A stretch of DNA of 64,000 nucleotides from Flavobacterium sp. Root186 (GTDB lineage Bacteria; Bacteroidota; Bacteroidia; Flavobacteriales; Flavobacteriaceae). Below the pieces are notes generated by a model. It did no database searches and was not told the DNA's origin. It was given only the letters and a program-made list of their open reading frames with translations. The translations under genes and the position numbers were made by a program. The stretch spans positions 124,001 to 188,000 of the forward strand of contig NZ_LMHW01000014.1 in assembly GCF_001428525.1 (NCBI RefSeq), in the 5' to 3' direction. Positions 34,601 to 44,400 of this stretch are shown in pieces. Each line of letters starts with the position of its first letter. The first letter of the stretch is position 1.

Positions 34601-34905
34601 GCGCTCCTGATAAAGGAATTTTTTCTTCTCCATACGGATCTGATGCATGGTTAGAAGATGGTTCATTTGTTCGTTTAGAGAACGTTACAGCAGGATATAC
34701 TTTCCGTTTTACTGATAAATATGTAGACTCTGTTCGACTTTCTCTTACAGGAAGCAATTTACTGCTAATTACAGATTACACAGGTGTTGATCCTGAATTG
34801 AATGTAAGCGGAAGTGGTGACCCTAATGATAATTTTGGAGGCGATAAAGGAATTTATCCTCGTACCAGAAGTGTTGCATTTGGTTTGACTGTAAAATTTA
34901 AATAG
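31633..34905 (+). CDS. susC: SusC-like TonB-dependent receptor with STN domain
   Basis: This 1090-residue outer-membrane transporter imports starch oligosaccharides in the Sus scheme. In order: N-terminal export signal (to about residue 42, Y-A-Q), STN signalling domain (about 50-115), carboxypeptidase-regulatory-like domain (about 135-205, V-S-G-V-I-T-D-E-N-G-L-P-L-P-G-A), plug (about 215-325, with the SusC signature V-V-V-G-Y-G-T and G-S-R-G-A-P-G-V-I), and a long beta-barrel ending in an aromatic-rich strand (F-G-L-T-V-K-F-K). The STN domain links it to the FecR/ECF pair upstream. Starch specificity is inferred from the amylases downstream. Confidence 0.93.
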   Translation: MKKKSKNNGFLYSLFQNDLKLKLTTLLILVAMFNIRGNTYAQKTKVTLELNNSTIEKVIETIEQKTDFRFIYKLNDIDLDRTVSISVKDQSIYVVLDKIFKGTPTEFKIRDTQIILKKPELRTQVIEFQKQTVSGVITDENGLPLPGASVLEEGTKNGMVTDFDGKYKITVESSQSVIIVSFVGYKEKKVTANQNVINIQLFPDATDLQEIVVVGYGTAIKKDVTGAVSSIAAKDMNQGAIVNPLQLIAGKAAGVNITQIGSEPGSGPSVRIRGISSLIGGNDPLVVVDGIQGNMDLLNQVPPSEIESIDVLKDASATAVYGSRGAPGVIIVTTKKNKAGKTTIEYIGSTSVDFIPKKLDMLDANQWWETAQSVGVPASSNHGSNTNWYGLLTETGITQTHTLSFGGGTDKFNYRASITAIMQDGVVINSSNQKYIGRIQATQLALDDKLKLTFNLNSGINNTTSSIGSIGTVAYTSNLITNALLARPTDPVYNTDGTYFTDGTVFHYLNPYAAAQTVTNERQDDNLFGSLKADLELGKGFTANWFGSWRKTNRTIGYYMPAESTEAYAVEQQGFANIDNARQNEKLTNVSLSYKKTLGIHTFNALALYEWQSQTYQGNYTQARGFISDEATYNALQFGDLSKVRAGDIRSYKNDRSLVSYLGRLNYSLLDRYLLTASIRRDGSSVFGANNKWGNFPSASVAWQINKESFMLNQNLFSELKLRVGYGETGNQQGLYPQTSLPLVDSAGNIYFGGSIITNFGIAQNANADLKWETKRQTNIGLDFALLDNRLRGSIDVYDSTTDNLLFDYTVPQPPYPYNRIKANVGSISNKGLEAALAYDVIRTNNSTLTLAGNVSFMKNEVLNLSGSINGIPLNTDYVNWGAPNSLLVKGKPIGSFYILESTGTNSNGVETVKDQNGDGKIDQGVTSPDRYYAGSALPTYTFAFNPSYRYKNFDASMLWRGSGGNKIYNNLNQRLSMLENTGSSNVLESAPDKGIFSSPYGSDAWLEDGSFVRLENVTAGYTFRFTDKYVDSVRLSLTGSNLLLITDYTGVDPELNVSGSGDPNDNFGGDKGIYPRTRSVAFGLTVKFK

Positions 34906-34914
34906 TAAAAAGAG

Positions 34915-36423
34915 ATGAAAATTAAAAATATAGTAGCAGCAGGAAGCGTATGTTTTCTAACACTTTTTAGCTGTACAGATATCAACGAAAATATATACGA
35001 CAAATATCAACCCGACAGCTTTTATGGAACTCCGGAAGGAGCTAATATTGCCCTTGCCAGTGTTTATGCAGAAATTCCTGGAGACTTTGAACGTAAAGGT
35101 GTACCTGGCGTAGGTTATGCAGGAGCTGATAACGGCTGGTACGACATGAACTGTATGTCATCAGATGAGCAGGTAATTCCACATAGAACAGATGGTAACT
35201 GGCAGCAGGATTTTGCCCGTTTGCACAAACACGAATGGCTTCCTTCTGAATTCATTATCAACAATACTTGGAACTGGTTATACAAATCTATTTTCAATGC
35301 AAATTTGGCCGTTGAGTTATTAGAAAAATCAGGTGCAGATCCTTCAAAAATTGCTGAAGCAAAAGTATTACGTGCTTTCTTTTATTATTTATTAATTGAT
35401 GATTTTGGTGATGTTCCTTTTTATACAAACAACAATATTACCGTTGATAAAATTCCTCAGTCAAGCCGTAAGGAAGTCTTTGATTTTATCGTTAAAGAAT
35501 TAACAGAAAACGTAGAACAACTTTCGGTAGCAAAAGGCGGCAATTATTATGGAAGATTCAACAAATGGGCTGGTTACACATTGCTTGCAAAAGTGTATCT
35601 AAACGCTCAGGTTTACACAGGAACTCCAAAATGGACAGAATGTTTAGCCGCTTGTAACAAAGTTTCTGAAGGCGGATTTACACTTCATTCTGGTACGGCC
35701 GATGCTGCAAATCCTTTAGGAAATAAGTATTTTGAATTATTTGGAGATGTACTTCCTGATGATGAAACTATTTTACCTATTTATGCAACTCTTGATGTTG
35801 TTTCTCGTAATGTTTATGCTGTTCGTAGTGTATATGGTCCACAGGGTGTAAATTTATTTGGATTAAGCGGTTGGAACGGAACTATTGTTCCTAAAGATTT
35901 CTTCCTGAAATACGATGTAAATGATATTCGTAGAAAACAGTTTTTAGTAGGTGAACAGCCTGGCGGATTCAATTACACTCTTGAAGTTGGTTCTTTAGAC
36001 AATCCCGGAGCACTTCCTCAGGCAGGAGTTCGTAATGTTAAATTTTATCCTGCAGGAGTAAAATCAGGAGGAGGAGCTTCGAATGACTTTCCAATTTTCA
36101 GATATGCTGACGTAATCTTGATGATGGCAGAATGTAACGCTCGTTTAGGAAATTTTGCCGATGCAAAACCTTTTGTAGATCAAATCAGACAACGTGCAGG
36201 ATTAGATCCATTAGCTGCTAATCCTACTCTTGATGATATTTATAATGAAAGAGGGTTCGAATTAAGCTGGGAAGGCCACAGAAGACAAGACATGATTCGT
36301 TTTGACAAATTTTTATTGGCAAACGAATTTAGACCTGCATCACCTGCTTATAGAAAATTGTTCCCAATTCCAACATCTGCTTTAGATGCCAATCGTGGGC
36401 TTAAACAAAACCCAGGTTACTAA
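34915..36423 (+). CDS. susD: SusD-like starch-binding lipoprotein
   Basis: This 502-residue RagB/SusD-family outer-membrane lipoprotein caps the SusC transporter. The lipobox ends at Cys20 (L-T-L-F-S-C). Helical TPR-like segments and family signatures are visible: K-V-L-R-A-F-F-Y-Y-L-L-I-D-D-F-G-D-V-P near 125-145, and the C-terminal N-E-R-G-F-E-L-S-W-E-G-H-R-R-Q-D-M-I-R-F. It starts nine bases after susC, the usual arrangement. Ligand is inferred from the locus. Confidence 0.94.
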   Translation: MKIKNIVAAGSVCFLTLFSCTDINENIYDKYQPDSFYGTPEGANIALASVYAEIPGDFERKGVPGVGYAGADNGWYDMNCMSSDEQVIPHRTDGNWQQDFARLHKHEWLPSEFIINNTWNWLYKSIFNANLAVELLEKSGADPSKIAEAKVLRAFFYYLLIDDFGDVPFYTNNNITVDKIPQSSRKEVFDFIVKELTENVEQLSVAKGGNYYGRFNKWAGYTLLAKVYLNAQVYTGTPKWTECLAACNKVSEGGFTLHSGTADAANPLGNKYFELFGDVLPDDETILPIYATLDVVSRNVYAVRSVYGPQGVNLFGLSGWNGTIVPKDFFLKYDVNDIRRKQFLVGEQPGGFNYTLEVGSLDNPGALPQAGVRNVKFYPAGVKSGGGASNDFPIFRYADVILMMAECNARLGNFADAKPFVDQIRQRAGLDPLAANPTLDDIYNERGFELSWEGHRRQDMIRFDKFLLANEFRPASPAYRKLFPIPTSALDANRGLKQNPGY

Positions 36424-36436
36424 AAACAAAACTATC

Positions 36437-37546
36437 ATGAAAAAATATATCAATAAATTATTCTTACTTGGAAGTTTGGTTTTTCTAGCCGCTTCCTGTG
36501 AAACTGAAGGAACAGTAACGACACTAAAATCAGTAAATTTTCCTTCTGGAATTGAGGTATCATCTAATACAATAGTACTTAAAGAAGAGACTTCAGACCA
36601 GGCTGCTTTACTAGTTTCCTATCCAAAAGTAACCTACCCAATTGCAGCGCCTGTGAGCTATGCCGTACAATTAGATTTGCCTACTGACATCAAAGGAAGT
36701 GAGGCTTGGTCAAAAGCAAAACGAGTTGAAGCCGGAGAAGATGTTTTAAGCAAATCATTTACCGGATTAGAATTAAATAAAATCGCCTTAGACTTAGGAT
36801 TAAAACCTAATGTTCCGGGAGAATTAGTAATTCGTGTAGAAGCTTCAATGGATCATAGAACTTACTCAAATCCTGTTACAATAACGGTTACACCATACTT
36901 GAAGACCGTTGTTTTTGGAGAAATTTATATGCCGGGAAGCTATCAGGGATGGGCTGTAGAAACAGCAGCTGCGTTAACCGAAATTCAATTAGGAGTGTAT
37001 CAGGGTTACATGACTGTCGCAGAAGGTGCAGGTCCTGGATTTAAATTAAATAAAGGAAGAAACTGGGCACAATTCTATGGTGCAGGAGCAACAAATAATG
37101 ATTTGAAAAACATGAGCGATACTGATTTTGTGCTTCCGGGTGCAGGTTCATATCAAATCAAAGTAAATACAAATACATTAAAATGGACGCAGACTCCTTA
37201 TGCCTGGGGAATTGTTGGGCCAGCATCTGCAACAGCAGAACAAACAGCTGGAGATCCAAATTATGGATGGAATCATTCCGTACCAATGTCTTATGACCAT
37301 GTAACAAAAACATGGAAAATAACAGCAAATTTATTAGCGGGTGCTTTAAAATTCAGATTGAATGATGCATGGACAGTGAATTACGGACCTGCAGATGCTT
37401 CAACAAACATCGTTAATCTTGATAATAGCGGCGCTTACACCATTGGTGAAGCAGGAACTTATGAAGTAACTTTTAAAATTGTTGAAACAGATCCGGCAAG
37501 TACAGGTTATCCGGCAACTGCAATAACTTCCATCGTTAAAAAATAA
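36437..37546 (+). CDS. SusE-like outer-membrane lipoprotein
   Basis: This 369-residue lipoprotein has its lipobox at Cys21 (L-A-A-S-C-E). The N-terminal part (about 25-150) resembles the SusE Ig-like region. The C-terminal half has two beta-sandwich modules (about 160-250 and 265-369) with aromatic-rich motifs such as G-S-Y-Q-G-W-A-V-E and N-Y-G-W-N-H-S-V, like the starch-binding domains of SusE/SusF. The ATG at 36437 is chosen over an upstream in-frame ATG at 36386 because it starts the signal peptide (M-K-K-Y-I-N-K). It lies 13 bases after susD. Confidence 0.85.
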   Translation: MKKYINKLFLLGSLVFLAASCETEGTVTTLKSVNFPSGIEVSSNTIVLKEETSDQAALLVSYPKVTYPIAAPVSYAVQLDLPTDIKGSEAWSKAKRVEAGEDVLSKSFTGLELNKIALDLGLKPNVPGELVIRVEASMDHRTYSNPVTITVTPYLKTVVFGEIYMPGSYQGWAVETAAALTEIQLGVYQGYMTVAEGAGPGFKLNKGRNWAQFYGAGATNNDLKNMSDTDFVLPGAGSYQIKVNTNTLKWTQTPYAWGIVGPASATAEQTAGDPNYGWNHSVPMSYDHVTKTWKITANLLAGALKFRLNDAWTVNYGPADASTNIVNLDNSGAYTIGEAGTYEVTFKIVETDPASTGYPATAITSIVKK

Positions 37547-37634
37547 CAAAAATTAAGTTTAGTTTGGTTTGAGTTTACCTGTCTTTTTACTTCGAAAGGC
37601 AGGTTACTCCTCAACCATTTAAAATATAAAAATT

Positions 37635-39020
37635 ATGAAATTTAATATAAAATTTGTTTACGCATTACTGTTGGCTGTAGCGTTTGTTTCGTGCAGTTCT
37701 TCTGATGATGATTCAGAAAAAACTCCCGAATCTCCATATACACAATATGGCACTCCTTTTGAAAAAATGCCAAAAAAAGAAGATGCGATAATTTATCAGG
37801 TAAACATTCGTGCCTTTAGTCAGGCCGGAACATTAAAAGGAGTTCAGGACAGACTTTCTCAAATTCAGGAATTGGGAGTAAATGTTATTTATTTAATGCC
37901 TGTTTTTCCTGTTGGAAAAGAAAGAGCTTCCGGCGAATTAGGTTCTCCTTACGCTGTAAAAGACTATAAAGCCGTAAATCCTGATTTTGGAACATTACAA
38001 GATCTTCAAACATTAGTTGAAGAAGCACACAAGAAAAACATGGCCGTTGTTTTAGACTGGGTTGCCAATCATACAGCTTGGGACAATGCCTGGATTACAC
38101 AGCATAAAAGCTGGTATCAGCAAGATGCTGCCGGAAACATTATAATTCCGTCGGGAACAAATTATAATGATGTAGCGCAGTTAAATTTCGATAATACAGA
38201 AATGAAAGATGCTATGATTGATGCTATGTCATATTGGGTTTACAATGCTAATATTGACGGTTTCAGATGCGATTATGCTGATTTTGTACCTAATAATTTC
38301 TGGGCAGATGCCATAACAAAATTGAGAAAAATCAAAAAAAACCAATCTATTTTAATGCTGGCTGAAGGTTCAAAATATAACCACTTTGCTTCTGGTTTTG
38401 ATTATACATTTGGTTTTAATTTCTTCAGTACTTTAGAAAAGCTTTTTAAAGAAAATAAACCTGCAACTACAATTCAGGATTCTAATGCAACAGAATATGC
38501 TAATAATTACAATCCGGAAAACAGAGTAGTTAGGTATACAAGCAATCACGACGTTAACCTTTCAGATGGGACGCCTTTAGAACTTTTTGGAGGTAAAAAA
38601 GGATCTGTTGCCACTTTTGTTGTTGCTGCTTATTTAAAATCTGTTCCAATGATTTATAACGGACAAGAAATTGGATATGCGCAAAGACTAAATTATTTCT
38701 CAAGAACCCCAATCGACTGGTCGACCGCAGATAATGAAATGCTTGCCGAATACAAAAAAATCATTGCATTTAGAAATACAAGCAAAGCTATTAAAACAGG
38801 AACTTTTACAGGATACAGCACCAACGCTGTAAGTGCATTTACGATGATAAAAGATGCCGAAAAAGTTTTTGTCCTTTCTAATTTAACAGATGCAACAGTA
38901 AAACATCTTGTTCCGTCGACTTTAAAAGGAAACTGGAAAGACGCTTTTACCGGAGCAGCAGTTACTGTTGGTGCAGAAATAACATTGCAGCCTTTTCAAT
39001 ATATAGTATTGAAAAATTAA
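37635..39020 (+). CDS. GH13 alpha-amylase lipoprotein (SusG-like)
   Basis: This 461-residue outer-membrane lipoprotein (lipobox Cys20, A-F-V-S-C-S) has a GH13 (beta/alpha)8 barrel. Region I is V-V-L-D-W-V-A-N-H (Asp141). Region II G-F-R-C-D contains nucleophile Asp213. Region III has acid/base Glu244 (L-A-E-G-S). Region IV is S-N-H-D with His305 and Asp306. It should cut surface-bound starch into oligosaccharides for SusCD. It lies 88 bases after the susE-like gene and is probably in the same operon. It resembles the catalytic part of the larger amylase at 41482. Confidence 0.93.
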   Translation: MKFNIKFVYALLLAVAFVSCSSSDDDSEKTPESPYTQYGTPFEKMPKKEDAIIYQVNIRAFSQAGTLKGVQDRLSQIQELGVNVIYLMPVFPVGKERASGELGSPYAVKDYKAVNPDFGTLQDLQTLVEEAHKKNMAVVLDWVANHTAWDNAWITQHKSWYQQDAAGNIIIPSGTNYNDVAQLNFDNTEMKDAMIDAMSYWVYNANIDGFRCDYADFVPNNFWADAITKLRKIKKNQSILMLAEGSKYNHFASGFDYTFGFNFFSTLEKLFKENKPATTIQDSNATEYANNYNPENRVVRYTSNHDVNLSDGTPLELFGGKKGSVATFVVAAYLKSVPMIYNGQEIGYAQRLNYFSRTPIDWSTADNEMLAEYKKIIAFRNTSKAIKTGTFTGYSTNAVSAFTMIKDAEKVFVLSNLTDATVKHLVPSTLKGNWKDAFTGAAVTVGAEITLQPFQYIVLKN

Positions 39021-39068
39021 TTCGAATGCAGTTTTAAATAAAATTAGATTTGCAAAAAACAAAATAAC

Positions 39069-41249
39069 ATGAATTTTCAATCCCAAAAATTATTGCTTCA
39101 AATTCGTTTGAGCAAAAAAACAGCGCTTTTATTTTTTGTATTCATAAGCACAATTTGGCTTCAGGCACAAGAAATAACTTCGCCAGACAAAAATCTTACT
39201 CTAAAATTTGAATTAAAAGAAGGCGGCATTCCTTCTTACCAATTATCATATAAACAAAAAGCCGTAATAAAACCAAGTTCTTTGGGTTTAGAACTGCAAA
39301 ACCTGCCTTCGTTTTTGGATGGTTTTTCCATTACAAATACAGCACAATCTTCTGTTGATGAAAATTGGAATCCGGTTTTAGGCGAAGAAAAAACAATTCG
39401 TAATCATTACAACGAATTGGTTGTCACTTTAGCTCAAGCAAAAAACAACAATAGATTTATTCGTATTCGTTTCCGTTTATTCAATGACGGACTGGGATTT
39501 AGATATGAATTTCCAAAACAAAATGATCTAAACTATTTTGTAATAAAAGAAGAACGTTCGCAGTTTAATTTGGCTGGAAATCATAAAATTTTCTGGATTC
39601 CGGGAGATTATGATACAAACGAATATGCGTATACAACATCAAAAATTTCAGAGATTCCTTCGCTGATGAAAAAAGCTACTATCGAAATCAATTCGCAGTG
39701 GCCAATAAAAGAATTATCAGTACAAACGCCGTCAATGATGAAATCTGATGATGGTTTATACATCAACATTCACGAAGCGGGATTAATCAATTATCCGGCA
39801 ATGTATCTTGAAGTTGATGCTGTAAACAACAAAATGATTAGTCATTTAGCACCAGATGCTGTGGGGGCAAAAGGCTATATACAGACCGATGCTCAATCGC
39901 CTTGGAGAACCATTGTAGTAAGCGATAAAGCAACAGATATTTTAGCTTCAAAATTAATTCTGAACCTCAACGAACCAACAAGTTATAAAGATGTTTCGTG
40001 GATTAAACCTGTAAAATTCATCGGGATTTGGTGGGAATATTTTGTAGCAGGAAGAAGTACCTGGGCTTTTGGAAAAGAAAATAATGTAAAATTAACTGAC
40101 GATTTTACAAAACTTACTCCAAACGGAAAACACGGAGCCACAACAGAACGTGCAAAAGAATATATTGATTTTGCTTCTAAAAATGGTTTCGATGCCATCC
40201 TTATCGAAGGTTGGAACATTGGCTGGGAAGACTGGATCAACAACTGGAAAGAAGAAGTTTTTGATTACGTAACAGCGTATCCTGATTTTAATGTAAAAGC
40301 AGTTCATGAATATGCCGCTTCAAAAGGTGTCAAAATTATCATGCACCATGAAACTTCAGGATCTGCAACCAATTACGAACGTCGTTTAGATCGTGCTTTT
40401 CAATTTATGAACGACAATGGTTATGATGCTGTAAAAACAGGTTATGTGGGAAAAATTATTCCACGTGGCGAACATCATGACGGACAATGGATGGTAAACC
40501 ATTACATTAACGTAGCGAAACGTGCTGCCGATTATAAAATTATGATTGACAGCCACGAAGCAGTTCGCCCAACTGGTTTGAACAGAACCTTTCCAAACTG
40601 GATCGCTCAGGAGTCAGCGCGCGGCACCGAGTTTGAATCTATGGGAGGATTAGCTCCAGATCATACTACGATTTTACCATTTACACGTTTAATGGGGGGT
40701 CCGATGGATTATACACCGGGAATTTTCCAAACCGATCTTTCGTATTATGGAACCGGAAGCTCACAGCGTGTCAATACTACTTTGGTAAAACAATTGGCGT
40801 ATTATGTAACGATGTATAGCCCATTGCAAATGGCCGCTGATATTCCGGGGAATTATGAGCGTTTTCCAGATGCATTTCAGTTCATTAAAGATGTTGCTGT
40901 AGATTGGGATAACAGTTACATTTTAGAAGCTGAACCTGGAGATTATATTACAATTGCACGTAAAGCAAAAGGCAAAAATGAGTGGTTTATTGGCGGAATT
41001 ACAGATGAAAATGCAAGAACAACAAACATTTCATTTGATTATTTACCTGCCGGAAAAAATTTCATAGCTACAATTTATGCCGATGCCAAAGAAGCCAATT
41101 GGAATAAAAATCCACAGAAATATACCGTTACCAAAGTTATTGTAAACTCCAAAAGCAAATTAAAGCAGTATTTAGCTCCGGGAGGAGGAGTTGCAATCAG
41201 CATCAAAGAAGCAAATGCTGAAGAATTAAAGGGATTGAAAAAGTTATAG
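39069..41249 (+). CDS. susB: GH97 alpha-glucosidase (SusB-like)
   Basis: This 726-residue protein has an export signal (about 1-34). The N-terminal beta-sandwich (about 35-320) is followed by a (beta/alpha)8 barrel and a C-terminal beta-domain, the GH97 layout. Glutamates typical of the inverting, calcium-dependent GH97 enzymes are seen in M-H-H-E-T-S-G, M-I-D-S-H-E-A-V-R-P-T-G and Q-E-S-A-R-G-T-E-F. It releases glucose from maltooligosaccharides after import. The retaining galactosidase branch, which uses Asp, is less likely given these Glu residues. It is 48 bases after the amylase gene, consistent with one operon. Confidence 0.92.
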   Translation: MNFQSQKLLLQIRLSKKTALLFFVFISTIWLQAQEITSPDKNLTLKFELKEGGIPSYQLSYKQKAVIKPSSLGLELQNLPSFLDGFSITNTAQSSVDENWNPVLGEEKTIRNHYNELVVTLAQAKNNNRFIRIRFRLFNDGLGFRYEFPKQNDLNYFVIKEERSQFNLAGNHKIFWIPGDYDTNEYAYTTSKISEIPSLMKKATIEINSQWPIKELSVQTPSMMKSDDGLYINIHEAGLINYPAMYLEVDAVNNKMISHLAPDAVGAKGYIQTDAQSPWRTIVVSDKATDILASKLILNLNEPTSYKDVSWIKPVKFIGIWWEYFVAGRSTWAFGKENNVKLTDDFTKLTPNGKHGATTERAKEYIDFASKNGFDAILIEGWNIGWEDWINNWKEEVFDYVTAYPDFNVKAVHEYAASKGVKIIMHHETSGSATNYERRLDRAFQFMNDNGYDAVKTGYVGKIIPRGEHHDGQWMVNHYINVAKRAADYKIMIDSHEAVRPTGLNRTFPNWIAQESARGTEFESMGGLAPDHTTILPFTRLMGGPMDYTPGIFQTDLSYYGTGSSQRVNTTLVKQLAYYVTMYSPLQMAADIPGNYERFPDAFQFIKDVAVDWDNSYILEAEPGDYITIARKAKGKNEWFIGGITDENARTTNISFDYLPAGKNFIATIYADAKEANWNKNPQKYTVTKVIVNSKSKLKQYLAPGGGVAISIKEANAEELKGLKKL

Positions 41250-41265
41250 ATTACTGAGTTTTTTT

Positions 41266-41334
41266 GCCACGAATTTCACGAATTTTTCAAATTAAGATTT
41301 ACTAAGATGAATGCTTAATTTGTGAATTCGTGGC
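41266..41334. repeat. GCCACGAATT inverted-repeat element, copy 1
   Basis: GCCACGAATTTCACGAATTT at 41266 is the imperfect complement of CTTAATTTGTGAATTCGTGG near 41314-41333. It lies between the GH97 and large amylase genes. A second member of the family is at 51418-51486. Confidence 0.75.
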
Positions 41335-41481
41335 AGAAACTTATGCTCTTTTTTGGGCAAAAATTAAAATTTTACTACTTGAAAACTATTAACCACAAAA
41401 TGTTTGTCAAATTTAAAAACAATGCGAGTGAGAATGAATTTTAGTTAGAGATGCTGACAAGCATGCAAAAAAACTATTGTT

Positions 41482-44400
41482 ATGAAAATCAAAATTACCA
41501 CAAGATTATTTCATATTACGAAAGCACTAGTCTGTTTTCTATTATTATTTGCAAGTTCAGTTTATGCACAAGATCCGCCTCAATATGGAACTCCATTTGC
41601 CGGCGTACCAGATACACGAGATGTAAATATGTATCAGGTTCATATTCGTCCGTTTAGTGCCAATGGAAATTTAGCCGGAGTAACCGCCCGATTAGACAAT
41701 ATAAAAGCACTCGGCACTAATGTTATTTATTTAATGCCAATTTATCCGCATGGTACAGATTCCAGAAGTTCGGCTTCACCTTATTGTATTAAAGATTTTA
41801 AAGCCGTAGGATCAGAATATGGTTCTCTTGCGGATTTAAGAGCTTTAGTTGATGGAGCTCACAGTCGTGGAATGGCCGTTATTTTGGATATAGCCATCAA
41901 CGGAACTTCATGGGATAATGTCTGGACCGTTTCGCATCCAGAATATTATAAGCGAACCGGAACAACGATTCAGCAATTAGGAAACTTCTCTGATATTGCA
42001 GCCCTTGATCTTAATAGTTCAGCTACACGAGCGGCTATAAAAGATGCAATGCGTTACTGGATTTTCGCAGCAAATATTGACGGATACCGTTGCGATTATG
42101 CCAATAATCCGCCTTTGGATTTTTGGTCTGAAGTGAATTCAAACCTTCGAGGTATTTCTTCTCATAATTTATTAATGTTAGCCGAAGGAGATAGACAAGA
42201 GAACTTTCAGGTTGGTTTCGACATGAATTATGGTGACAGATGGTTTCATAGCGGCTTATATGATATTGCTAATGGAGGGCCTGTTTCTCAAAGGCTTCAG
42301 GACCAGTCCACTTATGAATATGCTAAAGCAACCGGAAACCAGCAAATAGTTAGATATACTGGAAATCATGATACTTACACAAATGATGATGGCGTAAGAA
42401 GACCAATTATTCCATTCAAAAGTCACAACGGAATCGTTGCTAACTTCTTAGTTTCAGCTTATATGAAAGGGGTTCCTTTTTTAATGAGCGGACAGGAAAT
42501 CGACTACGAACCAAAAACAGACTGGCCTTGGACGAACTTTAAATTCAACTGGTCACAAAATCCAACTGCGGCTGCAGATTTCGCGAAAATCTTAAATTTC
42601 AGAACAACAAGCGCAGCCATCAGACGCGGTGATTTAACCACGTATGCCAATGATGACATCAGCATTTTCACTAAAATATTAGGTACAGAAAAAGTAATCG
42701 TAATGTCGAATTTGAGAAATGCCTCAAAATCGTATGTAATTCCGGCAGCTTTGGCGGGAACTTACGTAAATCCATATAACAATAACGCTTCAGTAACTTT
42801 AACAACAGGCGCGACAAGAACATTTGCTGCTTATGAATATTTAGTTTTAACTAATACAAATGCTCCGGTTGTAGCCGTTACAGGAGTTTCTGTGAGCCCA
42901 ACAACAGTAACTGTTGGTTTAGGATCAACACAACAATTAAATGCAACAATTGCTCCGGCAAATGCAACAAACCAAAACTTAACATGGACATCAAGCAATA
43001 CAGCTGTTGCAACTGTAAATGCATCTGGTTTAGTTACAGCTGTTGCAGCAGGAACAACAACAATTACAGTAAAAACAGTTGACGGAAACAAAACGGCAAC
43101 TTCGGCTGTAACAGTCGCTGCAATTCCTGTTTCTTCTGTAGCGGTTTCGCCAACTACGGCAAGTTTGTATGCAGGAAATACACAACAGCTTTCAGCGACA
43201 ATTTCGCCAGCAAATGCAACTAATAAAAATGTAACTTGGAGTTCAAGTAATACCGCAATTGCAACTGTAAATTCAAGCGGACTTGTAACAGCGGTTTCTG
43301 CCGGAACAGCAACTATTACAGCCACTACACAAGATGGCAATAAAATAGCTTCGGCTACAATTACCGTAAATCCAAATACTAATTTTACGGTGTATTTCTA
43401 TAAACCATCAAATTGGGGAACAGGAATTAAAATTTATTATTGGAATGCATTGCCAACAGGAGTTTTAGTAGCTGTAAACTGGCCTGGCGTAAACATGACC
43501 GATGCAGGAAACGGATGGTACAGTTATACATTTACAAATGTAACGTCGACGAATTTAATTTTTAACGACGGAACAAACCAAACTGCCGATTTAAGCCGAA
43601 ACAAAACAGGATGGTACATGAATACGACTTGGTACGATTCAAATCCGGGAACTGTTGTTGCGGTTACAAGCGTAACTTTATCACCAACAACTTCAACTTT
43701 ATTAGTTGGCGCAACACAGCAATTAACTCCAACAGTTAATCCTTCAAATGCAACAAATAAAACGGTAACTTATAGTTCAAGTAATACAGCTGTTGCAACT
43801 GTAAACAGTTCAGGTTTGGTTACTGCTGTTGCTGCAGGTTCTGCAACAATTACCGTTACAACGCAGGATGGCGCAAAAACTGCGACTTGTGCAGTTACGG
43901 TAAATGCATCAAATGTTGCCGTTACAAGTGTGAGTTTAAGTCCGGTTTCAGCCTCATTATCAGTTGGAGGAACACAGCAATTAACACCAACTGTCCTTCC
44001 TGCAAATGCTACAAACAAATCTGTGAATTATAGTTCAAGCAACACAACTGTTGCAACTGTAAACAGTTCAGGTTTGGTTACTGCTATTGCAAATGGAACT
44101 GCAACTATTACGGTTACAACTGTTGATGGAAGCAAAACAAGTACAGCTTCAATAACCGTTTCGACGGCAACAGGAACTTATTACACGATCAAAAACAGAT
44201 GGACTGGTGCTTATTTATCTGATGCCGGAGCAAATGTTGGATACGGAACTACGGTTTCTGGCAACAGTTACAAATGGCAAAAAATTGCTATTGATGCGAC
44301 TTATTTTGTTTTGAAAAATGTAGCAACAGGTGAATTAATCAATATTGAAAACCAAACAGGAACTGTTCAATCTAATATAACAGATACTACTTTCTGGAGT

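Noticed and set aside
42831..43340. A 169-codon open frame antisense to the BIG2 repeats of the large amylase
   Set aside because: It mirrors repetitive Thr/Val/Ala-rich coding sequence on the other strand, has a low-complexity composition and no start context. The plus-strand protein is well supported.
43770..44018. A second antisense frame over the amylase repeats
   Set aside because: Same cause as the previous one: repeat-driven openness, no independent evidence.
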